From Patescibacteria group bacterium (GTDB lineage: Bacteria; Patescibacteria; Microgenomatia; UBA12405): a DNA stretch of 64,000 bases. Under the pieces are notes generated by a model. That model was not told the origin of the DNA. It worked only from the letters and a program-made list of their open reading frames with translations, and did not search any database. Numbering within the stretch: the stretch's first letter is position 1; each line of letters begins with the position of its first letter. Where the stretch lies: contig JAMCSD010000003.1 in assembly GCA_023380755.1 (NCBI GenBank), positions 15,962 to 79,961 of the forward strand, given 5' to 3'. Both the position numbers and the translations under genes were made by a program. Below, piece by piece: positions 8,011-16,072 of the stretch.

Positions 8011-8744
8011 TTTTTTACCTTCTTTTTCTTCTTTTTTGTAACTTTGGAAGTAACATTATCGGGGACAGCTTCACCTTTGGCAGGATGATCATCTTTTATT
8101 ATGCCACCATTTTCAATGGTGATAATCCTTTTGTCCAGAGAATTGATAATGTCATAGTTGTGGGTAGTCATCAAAATAGTCGTGCCGTTGTTATTAATGT
8201 CTTTAAGAAGACGAATCAGGTTCCAAGAATTTTCGGGGTCAAGATTACCGGTTGGTTCGTCGGCTAAGATGAGTTTGGGCTTGATAGATAAGGCCCGGGC
8301 GAGAGCGGAACGTTGCAGTTCGCCCCCGGATAGTTGAGCGGGAAACAGGTGGCGGCGCTGCAGCAGACCAACCTGAGTTAAGACTTCTTCGATACGAACA
8401 GGACGTTCCTTGGATGGATAGTTAATTATATCCAATGCTAAGGAGATATTTTCTTCAACTGTTTTGTCGGGGATTAGTTGGTAATCTTGAAAAATAACTC
8501 CAATATTTTTACGGATTTTTTCCGCCCGGGGCCGGGTTTTATGGTTGATGTTAAATTCACCAACAGTTATTTCACCGGTTGATGGACGTATTTGATTAAG
8601 GATTAATTTTAAAATGGTTGATTTGCCTGCACCGGAAGGCCCAACTAAGAAAACAAATTCACCCTCGGTAATTTCAAAATTGATTTCTTTGAGGGCGATA
8701 ATCGGCCCATAGTGTTTCGATACCGCCGAGAAGACAATTTTCAT
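8007..8744 (-). CDS. ftsE: Cell division ATP-binding protein FtsE
   Basis: 245-residue ABC ATPase. Walker A is GPSGAGKST, the signature LSGGELQRSALARAL, Walker B LILADEPTGNLDP and the switch His TTHNYD, all in order. The last 30 residues after the ABC fold are an unusual extension that ends in a run of lysines (KVTKKKKKKVKK) and could touch lipid or nucleic acid. A TAGAAT -10 (8751-8756) ends 6 nt before the ATG, and its last T is the first base of the stop codon of the upstream gene. So ftsE-ftsX-hydrolase probably has its own leaderless promoter. Confidence 0.94.
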   Translation of the reverse strand: MKIVFSAVSKHYGPIIALKEINFEITEGEFVFLVGPSGAGKSTILKLILNQIRPSTGEITVGEFNINHKTRPRAEKIRKNIGVIFQDYQLIPDKTVEENISLALDIINYPSKERPVRIEEVLTQVGLLQRRHLFPAQLSGGELQRSALARALSIKPKLILADEPTGNLDPENSWNLIRLLKDINNNGTTILMTTHNYDIINSLDKRIITIENGGIIKDDHPAKGEAVPDNVTSKVTKKKKKKVKK

Positions 8745-8748
8745 AATG

Positions 8749-9225
8749 TTATTCTAAAACCTTGAGTTCACCGACGTCTAACAACCAGCCGGTTTTAGAA
8801 GAGGCTTGAGTCGCACCTTTGACTTCGACTTTCCGACCAATAAATAAATCGAGATCAATGGTTGAAGAAGTGAGTGAGGCCCGTTGGCTGGGGCCGCCAT
8901 CCCGAACTAAAATATGAGTGCCGACACCGTTAATATCGCCTTTCTCCACCACTCCGGTGGCAGTGTCAGTAAAATCCTTGGCACTATCACCAAAGACTTG
9001 GCCGACCTTGATAGAAGTTTTGTCGGTAATTGAGTCCGAGGAGAGGGGGTGGGCATTAGCGATGGAATCAGCGGTGGTGTTAGTGGAAGAGACAGAACCC
9101 TTTTTTAGTTTGTTAGCAACAAAACCTAAACCAATGGCTAAAACAGCAATAATGATTAGTAAGGGAAAAGAAAATGAGGAAGAATGATTGTCAGTTTCGG
9201 CTTGACTAAGGTTTGGTATATCCAT
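8749..9225 (-). CDS. Membrane-anchored protein of unknown function, possible OB-fold
   Basis: 158 residues. One membrane helix (about 20-40, PLLIIIAVLAIGLGF) followed by KLKK implies an N-in orientation with the C-terminal domain outside. The outer part has a Ser/Thr-rich linker, then TGVVEKGDINGVGTHIL, FIGRKVEVKGATQ and WLLDVGELKVLE. That is a strand pattern like the small OB-fold domains found after signal anchors in many Patescibacteria proteins. I cannot assign a function. An extended -10 (TGtTATACT, 9232-9240) ends 6 nt before the ATG, so the transcript is probably leaderless. It precedes ftsE by 4 bp, so read-through is likely. Confidence 0.7.
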   Translation of the reverse strand: MDIPNLSQAETDNHSSSFSFPLLIIIAVLAIGLGFVANKLKKGSVSSTNTTADSIANAHPLSSDSITDKTSIKVGQVFGDSAKDFTDTATGVVEKGDINGVGTHILVRDGGPSQRASLTSSTIDLDLFIGRKVEVKGATQASSKTGWLLDVGELKVLE

Positions 9226-9231
9226 AAAACC

Positions 9232-9240
9232 AGTATAACA
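9232..9240 (-). promoter_or_regulatory. Extended -10 (TGtTATACT) 6 nt from ATG
   Basis: Hexamer TATACT with an upstream TGt, ending 6 nt before the start at 9225. Predicts a leaderless or nearly leaderless mRNA for the OB-like membrane protein and possibly ftsEX. Confidence 0.65.
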
Positions 9241-9243
9241 AAT

Positions 9244-10227
9244 TTACTGTAAAACTTGAGCGAGGTAAGCCTTCAGTGAAGAGTAGTCTTTCTCGGTGGG
9301 GATAAACGCCCACTGGCGTTCTGTATAGACACCAGGATAATAGATTACCCCGGGTGATTTTTCATCTTTGATGGGCAATTCATATTTTTGAAAGCTGATT
9401 TGACGGATAGAACGGTAATTATTCAAAGCCAAGGAGAGCAATGTTTCATCAGAAATATTGGTGGTAATTTCGGTTTTCCAGAACTGATAAAGTTTTTTGA
9501 ATACTGACACGTTTTTAGAAGACTTTAGTTTATCGATTAAGGCCGCAATAACCAGCTGCTGCCTACGGATCCGGCCAATATCGGTTCCACCGGTATCGGG
9601 AGAGTCGGAGGCATGGCGCGAACGGACAAAATCAGTAACATTTGAGGCGTCGAGATGCACCCAGCCGGTTTTGAACTCGACAGTTTTATATTTGGGTATA
9701 TTGGCTGACGGTGAAGCGATATAGGCCGGATTGGGAAATTCATCGTCACGAAAACCCGTAGGAAGATATAGATCAAGACCGCCGACAATGTTGAGTAAAT
9801 CGCGGAGGGAACTAGTAGTGATGACGATATCATAATCAATTTTTTGGCCAGTAATATTAGAAAGTTCCCGGTTAATCGACGATAAATAGTGAGGATCCTT
9901 TTGATCATCCTTAAAATAAGGGTAGAGGTTATTTATTTTTCGGTGGAACTGGTAATCCCAAAGATCACGAGGTAAAGAGACGGTTTTGACGGTATCCTTA
10001 CCTGATTGGAAGGAGACCAACATTATCGTGTCAGTCGTGGAAGTTTTTTCGAGAATATCATCACGGGGGTCTAAACCTAAAACTAAGAAATTCAAGTGAG
10101 GCGGAAGATCGTTTTTGTGACGGTATGCATTGAGAAATAAATTAAGCGGCGATCGGAAATAATAGGCGGTGCTACCAAGAATAATTACGACTAATAATAA
10201 AATCGCAAGAAGAACTTTTTTTATCAT
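9244..10227 (-). CDS. LytR-CpsA-Psr (LCP) family cell-wall polymer ligase
   Basis: 327 residues with one N-terminal membrane helix (about 4-24) and an outer LCP domain. Family motifs in order are NFLVLGLDPRD, STTDTIMLVS, KTVSLPRDLW and the arginine-rich FVRSRHAS ... DIGRIRRQQ, which bind the pyrophosphate of the polyprenyl carrier. LCP enzymes move a lipid-linked glycopolymer onto peptidoglycan or a surface protein. This fits the many glycosyltransferases in the window. Its ATG follows the prfB stop with no gap (TAAATG), so translation is coupled to prfB. The polymer is unknown. Confidence 0.9.
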   Translation of the reverse strand: MIKKVLLAILLLVVIILGSTAYYFRSPLNLFLNAYRHKNDLPPHLNFLVLGLDPRDDILEKTSTTDTIMLVSFQSGKDTVKTVSLPRDLWDYQFHRKINNLYPYFKDDQKDPHYLSSINRELSNITGQKIDYDIVITTSSLRDLLNIVGGLDLYLPTGFRDDEFPNPAYIASPSANIPKYKTVEFKTGWVHLDASNVTDFVRSRHASDSPDTGGTDIGRIRRQQLVIAALIDKLKSSKNVSVFKKLYQFWKTEITTNISDETLLSLALNNYRSIRQISFQKYELPIKDEKSPGVIYYPGVYTERQWAFIPTEKDYSSLKAYLAQVLQ

Positions 10228-11301
10228 TTACAATTTTAATTCGGCGGTAATAAAATTATCAAGATTGCCATCTAAGACCCCGGTAGTATCAGAGGTTTCA
10301 TAACGGGTGCGCAGGTCTTTAACCATTTTGTAAGGGTGGAGGACATAAGAACGAATTTGGTGACCCCAGCCGGCTAAAACATTATCCCCTTTTAATAATT
10401 TTGTTTCGGTTGATTTTTCTTCCTGCTTTATGGCCCACAACTTGGCATAAAGCATATCCATGGCGACCAGACGATTTTGATCTTGAGAGCGTTGGCTTTG
10501 GCAAGAAACGGTGATGCCAGTCGGTTTGTGGGTTAAGCGAACGGCAGTAGAAACCTTATTGACATTCTGGCCGCCGTGGCCACCAGAACGGAAGGCCGAG
10601 AATTCAATTTCTTCGGGTTTTATTTCGAGATCGGCATCATTTTCAAAGACTGGGGTGACTTCCACTTTGGCAAAAGATGTTTGGCGTAAGTTATCGGCGT
10701 TAAAGGGAGAAAGCCGTACGAGTCGATGAACCCCGCTTTCACGGCGAAGGAAACCATAAGCTTTGGAGCCACTAACCTTAAAATAAGCAGATTTAATACC
10801 AGCTTCGTCCCCCGGAGTACTATCTAACAACTCATAGCGCCATTTCATTTTTTCAAAATAGCGTTGATACATTCGCTGGAGCATCTCCGCCCAGTCCATC
10901 GCCTCGGTGCCACCCTGCCCGGCGTGTATCGAAAAAATAGCATCGTGATCATCGTATTTACCAGATAAATAAGTTAAGAGCTCTAGCTGGGAAATATTGG
11001 TATCAATTTGGTTTAGCTGGGCTGATAACTCGGCGGCCATATTGACATCAGGATTAGTTTCCAGGAGTTTTTCGAATTCCTTTACCGAAAGAAGTTCAGT
11101 TTCGATCGCGGAGATACGGTTTACCGAATCACGCAGACTGGTGAGTTTTTTCATTAGGTTTTGGGCATTTAGAGGGTTGTCCCACAAGTTAGGTTGTTCA
11201 GACTCGTGTTCTAAATCGGATAATTCTTTTAATAATTCCTCGTAATTCAGCTTATTCTTGATCTGGTGGAGTTTGTCGATAAGAACAGCGCTATTGGTCA
11301 T
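10228..11301 (-). CDS. prfB: Peptide chain release factor 2 (RF2)
   Basis: About 357 residues with the class-I release factor order: an N-terminal helical domain (SEQPNLWDNPLNAQ is the RF2-typical segment), VHRLVRLSPFN with the RF2-specific SPF tripeptide that reads UGA/UAA, and the catalytic GGHGGQNVNKV loop. Unlike most bacterial prfB there is no in-frame stop near the start, so the programmed +1 frameshift is absent. I chose the ATG at 11301, one base after the TAA of the upstream gene. A TTG at 11316 in frame is the alternative. An RF2 together with TGA stops supports the standard genetic code. Confidence 0.94.
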   Translation of the reverse strand: MTNSAVLIDKLHQIKNKLNYEELLKELSDLEHESEQPNLWDNPLNAQNLMKKLTSLRDSVNRISAIETELLSVKEFEKLLETNPDVNMAAELSAQLNQIDTNISQLELLTYLSGKYDDHDAIFSIHAGQGGTEAMDWAEMLQRMYQRYFEKMKWRYELLDSTPGDEAGIKSAYFKVSGSKAYGFLRRESGVHRLVRLSPFNADNLRQTSFAKVEVTPVFENDADLEIKPEEIEFSAFRSGGHGGQNVNKVSTAVRLTHKPTGITVSCQSQRSQDQNRLVAMDMLYAKLWAIKQEEKSTETKLLKGDNVLAGWGHQIRSYVLHPYKMVKDLRTRYETSDTTGVLDGNLDNFITAELKL

Positions 11302-11302
11302 A

Positions 11303-11674
11303 TTATCTTTTTTCAATGCTTTTAATAAGATCTTGGTATATTTGGGTAATAATTCCTTTTTTTATGGAAATAATTTGGTCATTAATGAATTGGGGTAAAT
11401 TAGTGGTAGCTGTCGAAAACAGCTTCGTCGCTGAGGCGAGTTGTTGCTTTTGCTCCGGGGAAAGTCGGTCATAAAGGTTGCTACTGAGTGATGACATATT
11501 GGGAATAGAGGTAACGGTAGCACTTTCACCCAAAACCGTGGCAGGGTTAATGGGTGCTGATGGTTTCGTACTGAAAAACTGGATAATGAAGTAACAAATA
11601 ACTCCAAAAATTGACCAACGGATAAGATGGCCTAAGGTAATCGAAAACTCCTGATGATGAACCTTTCGGGACAC
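11303..11674 (-). CDS. Small single-helix membrane protein, unknown
   Basis: 123 residues, starting with GTG at 11674. The GTG is supported by an extended -10, TGcTAAAAT (11680-11688), ending 5 nt upstream. A membrane helix (about 16-34, IRWSIFGVICYFIIQFF) is followed by a Ser/Thr/Pro-rich linker and a C-terminal helical region (LSPEQKQQLASATKLFSTA) that may form an amphipathic coil. No known domain is recognised. It sits directly before prfB (stop one base from its ATG), yet nothing suggests a role in termination. Confidence 0.65.
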   Translation of the reverse strand: MSRKVHHQEFSITLGHLIRWSIFGVICYFIIQFFSTKPSAPINPATVLGESATVTSIPNMSSLSSNLYDRLSPEQKQQLASATKLFSTATTNLPQFINDQIISIKKGIITQIYQDLIKSIEKR

Positions 11675-11679
11675 AAGTT

Positions 11680-11688
11680 ATTTTAGCA
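11680..11688 (-). promoter_or_regulatory. Extended -10 (TGcTAAAAT) 5 nt from a GTG start
   Basis: The hexamer ends 5 nt before the GTG at 11674, the same spacing seen at ATG starts in this window. It supports GTG as a leaderless start and probably drives the downstream prfB-LCP pair too. Confidence 0.65.
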
Positions 11689-11694
11689 AAATAC

Positions 11695-12078
11695 TTAGGT
11701 ACCGGACTTAGTCTTTAGCCAATCAATGATGGGGGTGTCCCCTACAAGACATTTATTGTTGGCATAAGCCATGGGAACGGCCAAACCTTTAGAGACATCC
11801 AGCTCAGGACAATTTTTAGCGGTATCCTCCATTAATTTCTGATTTGCTAGGTTATAGTAAACTTCTTTTTGATCAATATTCAATTTTTTGTCGATTCCGG
11901 AAGTTTTTATATAATTGCGGACATTCTCACAATGGGGACAACCGTCCCCCCAGAACAAGACCATATCGGCTGCCTTAGAGGAGTCAAAAGAGGTGGTTGT
12001 CGGTTTTTTGGAAAGAACTTTTATTCCCAGAAATACGACAATAACGATGACGATAAAAATGAGCCAGTCTTTTTTCAT
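11695..12078 (-). CDS. Membrane-anchored thioredoxin-like protein (CPHC)
   Basis: 127 residues: an N-terminal helix (LIFIVIVIVVFLGI, about 5-19), then a thioredoxin/glutaredoxin-type core with MVLFWGDGCPHCENV (redox pair Cys-Pro-His-Cys) and VPMAYANNKCLVGDTPIIDWL near the end, where the cis-Pro loop lies (VP). The CPHC dipeptide is typical of DsbA-like oxidising enzymes. It is anchored facing outward, so it may handle disulfides in exported proteins. It is short (no inserted helical domain), closer to a glutaredoxin-like fold. Its ATG overlaps the stop of the prolyl isomerase gene by 4 bp, so the pair forms a small envelope-folding operon. Confidence 0.82.
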   Translation of the reverse strand: MKKDWLIFIVIVIVVFLGIKVLSKKPTTTSFDSSKAADMVLFWGDGCPHCENVRNYIKTSGIDKKLNIDQKEVYYNLANQKLMEDTAKNCPELDVSKGLAVPMAYANNKCLVGDTPIIDWLKTKSGT

Positions 12079-12680
12079 TTGGTACGCGAGGTAATCTCAA
12101 TTATTTTATCACCCTGTTTAATCTTGTCGAGGACATCAAATCCCGAAATAACTTCGCCAAAATTTACGTAATCACCTGTTAATTGCTGGCAGCCTTCGGT
12201 AGTGAAACAGATAAAAAATTGACTATCATTACTATATTCCTTGGTGTCTGGGGTCCGTGCCAAGCCAATGCTGCCACGCTTGAACGGAATGGAGTTTAAT
12301 TCCGACTTTTCGGTACCACCACCCTGCCCAGTACCAGTCGGGTCGCCACCCTGAGCCATAAAACCAGAAATGACCCGGTGAAAAGTTAATCCGTTGTAAA
12401 AACCGTTGTTGGCTTTGTTAATAAAAGTGCGAGCAGTGTTGGGGGTGGTGTCTTTAAAAAGTCGTAAGAGTATTTGGCCATCTTTTGTTTTAAGGGAAAC
12501 CACCGGATTATTGTCTGTTTGAGAAACTTTCGATGAAGGGGTGGAAGTAATAATTGGTGAGAGCGCTGGGTTAGAGGTGGAAGACGGAGTAGTTGAGCTG
12601 GTAGAGTTATTGGAACTGAAAGGAAGAGTACAAGCAGACAGGATAATGGTTGAAAGAGCCAGATAAATTAATTTCTTCAT
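12075..12680 (-). CDS. Cyclophilin-type peptidyl-prolyl isomerase, lipoprotein
   Basis: I place the start at the ATG at 12680, because TGtTATAAT (12687-12695) ends 6 nt upstream and the resulting N-terminus is a good lipoprotein signal (MKKLIYLALSTIILSAC). After a Ser/Thr-rich linker comes the cyclophilin core: PNTARTFINKANNGFYNGLT, FHRVISGFMAQGGDPTGTG, then a C-terminal NFGEVISGFDVLDKI. It should catalyse proline isomerisation of exported proteins at the outer membrane face. It is coupled to the CPHC protein downstream, consistent with a folding role. A 10-residue upstream extension is possible but would place the start before the -10 element. Confidence 0.9.
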   Translation of the reverse strand: MKKLIYLALSTIILSACTLPFSSNNSTSSTTPSSTSNPALSPIITSTPSSKVSQTDNNPVVSLKTKDGQILLRLFKDTTPNTARTFINKANNGFYNGLTFHRVISGFMAQGGDPTGTGQGGGTEKSELNSIPFKRGSIGLARTPDTKEYSNDSQFFICFTTEGCQQLTGDYVNFGEVISGFDVLDKIKQGDKIIEITSRTK

Positions 12681-12686
12681 AAAGGA

Positions 12687-12695
12687 ATTATAACA
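12687..12695 (-). promoter_or_regulatory. Extended -10 (TGtTATAAT) 6 nt from ATG
   Basis: Perfect extended -10 ending 6 nt before the ATG at 12680. It fixes the start of the prolyl isomerase and predicts a leaderless mRNA. Confidence 0.75.
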
Positions 12696-12699
12696 GTTT

Positions 12700-13443
12700 T
12701 TAAAGGACAAGCACTTTCGCAGAACCAGAAAGGATGTCAGCCGGATTGCCGGATTCGGGAAAGTCGTGAATACTTTTTAAGAGAAGATCATACGAATAGT
12801 GAAAGTAAGCCCCGTGCTGAGTCCCGACATCGTGAACTATGAATTGCCTGGTAGAATCGTCATAACCTAAAAGGACTAAGTTATGATAATAAGGTCCGCC
12901 ATTGGAGAAAAAATGATTTTCCTGAAAAAGGCTCTTACCAGCAGCGGGGATGATTACCGGATGGGACTGGGAGACAAATTTTTTTAGCTCAAAGAGAGTC
13001 GGATTCGCAACAACTATGGGATTCAGATGAAAATAATCATGAGCCAAAACAGACATTTGGTTGATATTGATGTCAATTCCCCACCCTTTTTGGGTTTCGT
13101 AATCGATTAAATTTAAAATGGCTTGTTTAGTTTCCAAAACAGTCGGATTTTGATGATGATAGTAATCAGAGGCGGTCAGTAAAGCGGCTTCTTCACAAGC
13201 ATCCTGCCATGGTTCGGTCCAGTTATGTTCGGGAGCCTGAGGGATAAAAGCAGTGGTAATTAAAAAATGGTTAGGTAAGGCGGTGGGAAGAGGTGAGGGT
13301 TGAGGGGAAGCAGCCGGAGAGGGGATCACCGTGGGAAGCGGGGAATTTATGAGCTCAGGAGAGCCTTTAGGACGGTCAAAACGATAAAGTACCAAACCTA
13401 TAAGGACAATAGAGATTAAGCCGAAATATAGACGAAGATTCAT
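12700..13443 (-). CDS. C39-like papain-fold peptidase, membrane-anchored
   Basis: 247 residues. An N-terminal helix (YFGLISIVLIGLVLY) and a Pro/Ser-rich linker precede a peptidase_C39_2-type domain: HNWTEPWQDACEEAALLTAS holds the catalytic Cys with the upstream Gln for the oxyanion hole, and YYHNLVLLGYD (His) and FIVHDVGTQHGAYF (Asp) complete the triad. Such proteins are frequent in Patescibacteria and Firmicutes and act outside the cell. The target is unknown. TAAAAT at 13449-13454 ends 5 nt before the ATG. It is divergent from typA. Confidence 0.83.
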   Translation of the reverse strand: MNLRLYFGLISIVLIGLVLYRFDRPKGSPELINSPLPTVIPSPAASPQPSPLPTALPNHFLITTAFIPQAPEHNWTEPWQDACEEAALLTASDYYHHQNPTVLETKQAILNLIDYETQKGWGIDININQMSVLAHDYFHLNPIVVANPTLFELKKFVSQSHPVIIPAAGKSLFQENHFFSNGGPYYHNLVLLGYDDSTRQFIVHDVGTQHGAYFHYSYDLLLKSIHDFPESGNPADILSGSAKVLVL

Positions 13444-13448
13444 AGATT

Positions 13449-13471
13449 ATTTTACTACTTACTGCTATAAT
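13449..13471. promoter_or_regulatory. Divergent -10 elements of the C39-like gene and typA
   Basis: Minus strand: TAAAAT (13449-13454), 5 nt from the ATG at 13443. Plus strand: extended TGcTATAAT (13463-13471), 6 nt from the ATG at 13478. Both transcripts would be leaderless, and the two -10 hexamers are only 11 bp apart. Confidence 0.7.
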
Positions 13472-13477
13472 AGCCGG

Positions 13478-15319
13478 ATGCCAAAGACAGCTGATATCAG
13501 AAATATTGCAGTAATTGCCCATGTTGACCATGGGAAGACAACTTTGGTCGATGCACTCCTAAAACAAACACACACTTTTCGTGAGAACCAAGAAGAAATG
13601 CAAGTCGAAAGAATTATGGATAGCAATGACCTAGAGCGCGAAAAAGGAATTACAATACTTTCGAAAAATACCTCCGTTATATATAAAGACGCCAAGATTA
13701 ATATTATTGACACGCCGGGACACGCCGATTTCGGCGGTGAAGTTGAAAGAGTATTGAATATGGCTGATGGGGCTTTACTGATAGTGGATGCGGCCGAAGG
13801 ACCACTGTCACAAACAAAATTTGTCCTTAAAAAGGCTTTGGATTACAAACTAAAAATAATCCTGGTCATCAATAAAATTGACCGAAAAGATCAACGGGTA
13901 AAAGAAGTAATCGCCGACACGGAAAATCTTTTTTTAACTTTGGCTAATGATCCGGAACTTTTGGATTTCCCGATCATTTATGCCATCGGCCGCGAAGGAA
14001 AAACTTTTTCGGAAATGCCGGCAGATATGAACACACCCGGTGATACCACTCCCCTGTTCGAAACAATATTAAAAACCATACCATCAGCCATCAAGAATGT
14101 CGAGAAACCATTTCAAATGTTGGTTTCGGCCTTTGAAAAGAATGAATACTTAGGACGATTGGCGCTGGGTAGAATTCACCAGGGAGTGATCCATAAAAAC
14201 GATTATGTCAGCCTGGTAACCTCCGAGCAAAAAGTTCTGGGTAACTATCGAATCGAAAAGATGTATCTTAACGAGGGAATTACCAAAAAGGAAAGCGAGG
14301 AAGCGATTAGCGGAGATATTGTCTATTTAGCCGGTATTCCCGAAATTGAAATTGGCCAGACCCTGACTAACCCCAACCTGCAGGTGGCTCTACCAACTAT
14401 TGAGGTCACCCCCCCAACTTTAAAAGCGAGTTTTGGACCAAACACCAGTATTTTTGCCCGTGATGAATCAAAATATTTAACTAGCCGTGAGCTGAAAGAG
14501 CGGCTCTTTGAAGAAGTAGAAACAAATCTGGGATTAAAGATTGAAGAAGATCCTGACGATAGCATCCGGGTTTTAGTTTCCGGAAGGGGTGAATTGCACT
14601 TAGCTATTTTGATTGAAAAACTGCGGCGCGAAGGTTATGCCATGGAAGTCGGCAAACCCGAGGTGATTATGAAAAACATCAACGGTGTTACTTGCGAACC
14701 GTTTAGTGAACTAACGATTTTGACCAGCGATGCTTATGTGGGCGTCATTAGCTCGGAATTAGGCAAACGAAAAGCGCAAATGTTAGATATGGTGACTGAT
14801 GATAAAGGTAATGTCCGGATTCTTTATAAGATTAGCGAAAGAAATGCTTTGGGTTTGAGAAGTATTCTCATGACGGAAACTCGGGGTTCGGTGTCCTTAA
14901 GCTATCTTTTCCTGGGTTATGAGCCGCGAGAAGACTTTGCGGAAAGAAAAAGGAATGGGGCCTTGATAGCCTCGGAAAGCGGCAAAGCGTTGTCTTATGG
15001 TTTGGACCTAGCCCAGAAAAGAGGAACTACGTTTGTGGAACCGACCGAAGCGGTGTATGAAGGCCAGATTGTAGGCCTAAGACCAGTCGAGGGCGACCTG
15101 GAGGTCAACGTCTGTAAAGGTAAGCAGTTGACAAATATGCGCGCCGCCGGCAGTGATGAGGCAATAATTCTCGCCCCGGCAGTCAAATATAGTATTGAAG
15201 AGGCCATCGATTTTATCGGCAGTGATGAATTAATTGATATCACCCCCAAAAGTGTGCGCTTAAGAAAAAGGTTGTTGAAAAAGGTGGACCGGGTTCGAGC
15301 CGAACGGAAGAACCAGTAA
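13478..15319 (+). CDS. typA: Ribosome-associated GTPase TypA/BipA
   Basis: 613 residues, a normal length. The G domain has VIAHVDHGKTTL (G1), ERGI-equivalent EREKGITIL (G2), DTPGHADFGGE (G3) and NKIDRKD (G4). EF-G-like domains follow, with VSGRGELHLAILIEKLRREG, and the BipA-specific C-terminal domain ends in SVRLRKRLLKK. TypA binds the 70S ribosome near the A site and helps 50S assembly and stress translation. The extended -10 ends 6 nt upstream, so its mRNA is probably leaderless. It ends 6 bp from the convergent gene at 15326. Confidence 0.96.
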   Translation: MPKTADIRNIAVIAHVDHGKTTLVDALLKQTHTFRENQEEMQVERIMDSNDLEREKGITILSKNTSVIYKDAKINIIDTPGHADFGGEVERVLNMADGALLIVDAAEGPLSQTKFVLKKALDYKLKIILVINKIDRKDQRVKEVIADTENLFLTLANDPELLDFPIIYAIGREGKTFSEMPADMNTPGDTTPLFETILKTIPSAIKNVEKPFQMLVSAFEKNEYLGRLALGRIHQGVIHKNDYVSLVTSEQKVLGNYRIEKMYLNEGITKKESEEAISGDIVYLAGIPEIEIGQTLTNPNLQVALPTIEVTPPTLKASFGPNTSIFARDESKYLTSRELKERLFEEVETNLGLKIEEDPDDSIRVLVSGRGELHLAILIEKLRREGYAMEVGKPEVIMKNINGVTCEPFSELTILTSDAYVGVISSELGKRKAQMLDMVTDDKGNVRILYKISERNALGLRSILMTETRGSVSLSYLFLGYEPREDFAERKRNGALIASESGKALSYGLDLAQKRGTTFVEPTEAVYEGQIVGLRPVEGDLEVNVCKGKQLTNMRAAGSDEAIILAPAVKYSIEEAIDFIGSDELIDITPKSVRLRKRLLKKVDRVRAERKNQ

Positions 15320-15325
15320 AGCGGA

Positions 15326-15652
15326 TTATTGAAGTCGGAACTGATTATAATCAATTTTCGGGGCCGGGATAATTTTATTCCAGTCAATACGGCTAAAGGT
15401 GTCTTCTAAGAATTTGGTGGTGGGGCTGACGAGATCAATCCGGAGTTGGGAAAGAACGTAAATTAAGGCGGCCGTCACGAAAATGGTGCCAAAAAGTGTG
15501 CCTAAGGAGTGAAAAATACCGGCGATGAAGTTATAAATGGCAAATTTAAAGGGACTTGTTGAATAGATGAAATAGCGGTTTTGGTTGGTAATTTGATCTA
15601 ACTTTTCGTTTAACTGTTTTAGTTCTAAAAGGGTTTGTTGGCGGGTTTTCAT
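15326..15652 (-). CDS. DUF5665-like small membrane protein
   Basis: 108 residues. A short N-terminal helix (QTLLELKQLNEKLDQI), then the membrane region FKFAIYNFIAGIFHSLGTLFGTIFVTAALIYVLSQL interrupted by a Gly-rich turn. This pattern matches DUF5665 proteins, which have a Gly-rich amphipathic segment before one membrane helix. The function of the family is unknown. A TACAAT -10 (15658-15663) ends 5 nt from the ATG and overlaps the stop codon of the upstream HIT gene, so this gene may be transcribed alone as well as by read-through. Confidence 0.68.
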   Translation of the reverse strand: MKTRQQTLLELKQLNEKLDQITNQNRYFIYSTSPFKFAIYNFIAGIFHSLGTLFGTIFVTAALIYVLSQLRIDLVSPTTKFLEDTFSRIDWNKIIPAPKIDYNQFRLQ

Positions 15653-15655
15653 AAG

Positions 15656-16057
15656 TTATTGTAGATGAAGATTTAAGGATTTGGCAATTTGAGTCATAGT
15701 TTCGGAATTAATTTCTTTGACTTTGGTAGTGTCTATGCCGTGGCCGTGATCGTCGCCAAAAAATCGCGGAATAATATGGATATGAGCATGAGGAATTTCG
15801 ACACCGATGGTGAGAAAGGAAACAAAGTCGGCTTTAACGGCTTTAATCGAGGCCAAGGCGATTTTATTAGCAACAGCCCAATATTCCTTAACTTCGGGAA
15901 CATCATAAACCCACTGATAATGTTTTTTTGGTAATAAGAGAGAATGTCCGGGGTTGAGAGGTTTAATGTCGAGAAAACCAAAAAAGAGATCGTCTTCGTA
16001 AACCTGGTAAGAGGGTATTTCTCTGGCAATTATTTTGCAGAAAAGACAATCAGTCAT
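15656..16057 (-). CDS. HIT family nucleotide hydrolase
   Basis: 133 residues. CLFCKIIAREIPSYQVYEDD at the N-terminus, then NPGHSLLLPKKHY and the histidine triad HAHIHIIPR. These are the features of the HinT/HIT branch, which hydrolyses nucleoside phosphoramidates or dinucleotide phosphates. The two N-terminal cysteines may bind zinc with a downstream His. The extended -10 TGtTATAAT (16063-16071) ends 5 nt from the ATG. It lies just after secA on the same strand. The physiological substrate is unknown, as for most HIT proteins. Confidence 0.93.
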   Translation of the reverse strand: MTDCLFCKIIAREIPSYQVYEDDLFFGFLDIKPLNPGHSLLLPKKHYQWVYDVPEVKEYWAVANKIALASIKAVKADFVSFLTIGVEIPHAHIHIIPRFFGDDHGHGIDTTKVKEINSETMTQIAKSLNLHLQ

Positions 16058-16062
16058 AAAAA

Positions 16063-16071
16063 ATTATAACA
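16063..16071 (-). promoter_or_regulatory. Extended -10 (TGtTATAAT) 5 nt from ATG
   Basis: Perfect extended -10 in the 15-bp gap between secA and the HIT gene. It predicts a leaderless mRNA starting at the HIT ATG (16057). Confidence 0.75.
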
Positions 16072-16072
16072 G

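Noticed and set aside
10228..11316. Programmed +1 frameshift in prfB
   Set aside because: The frame is open with no in-frame TGA near codon 26, so no recoding is needed.
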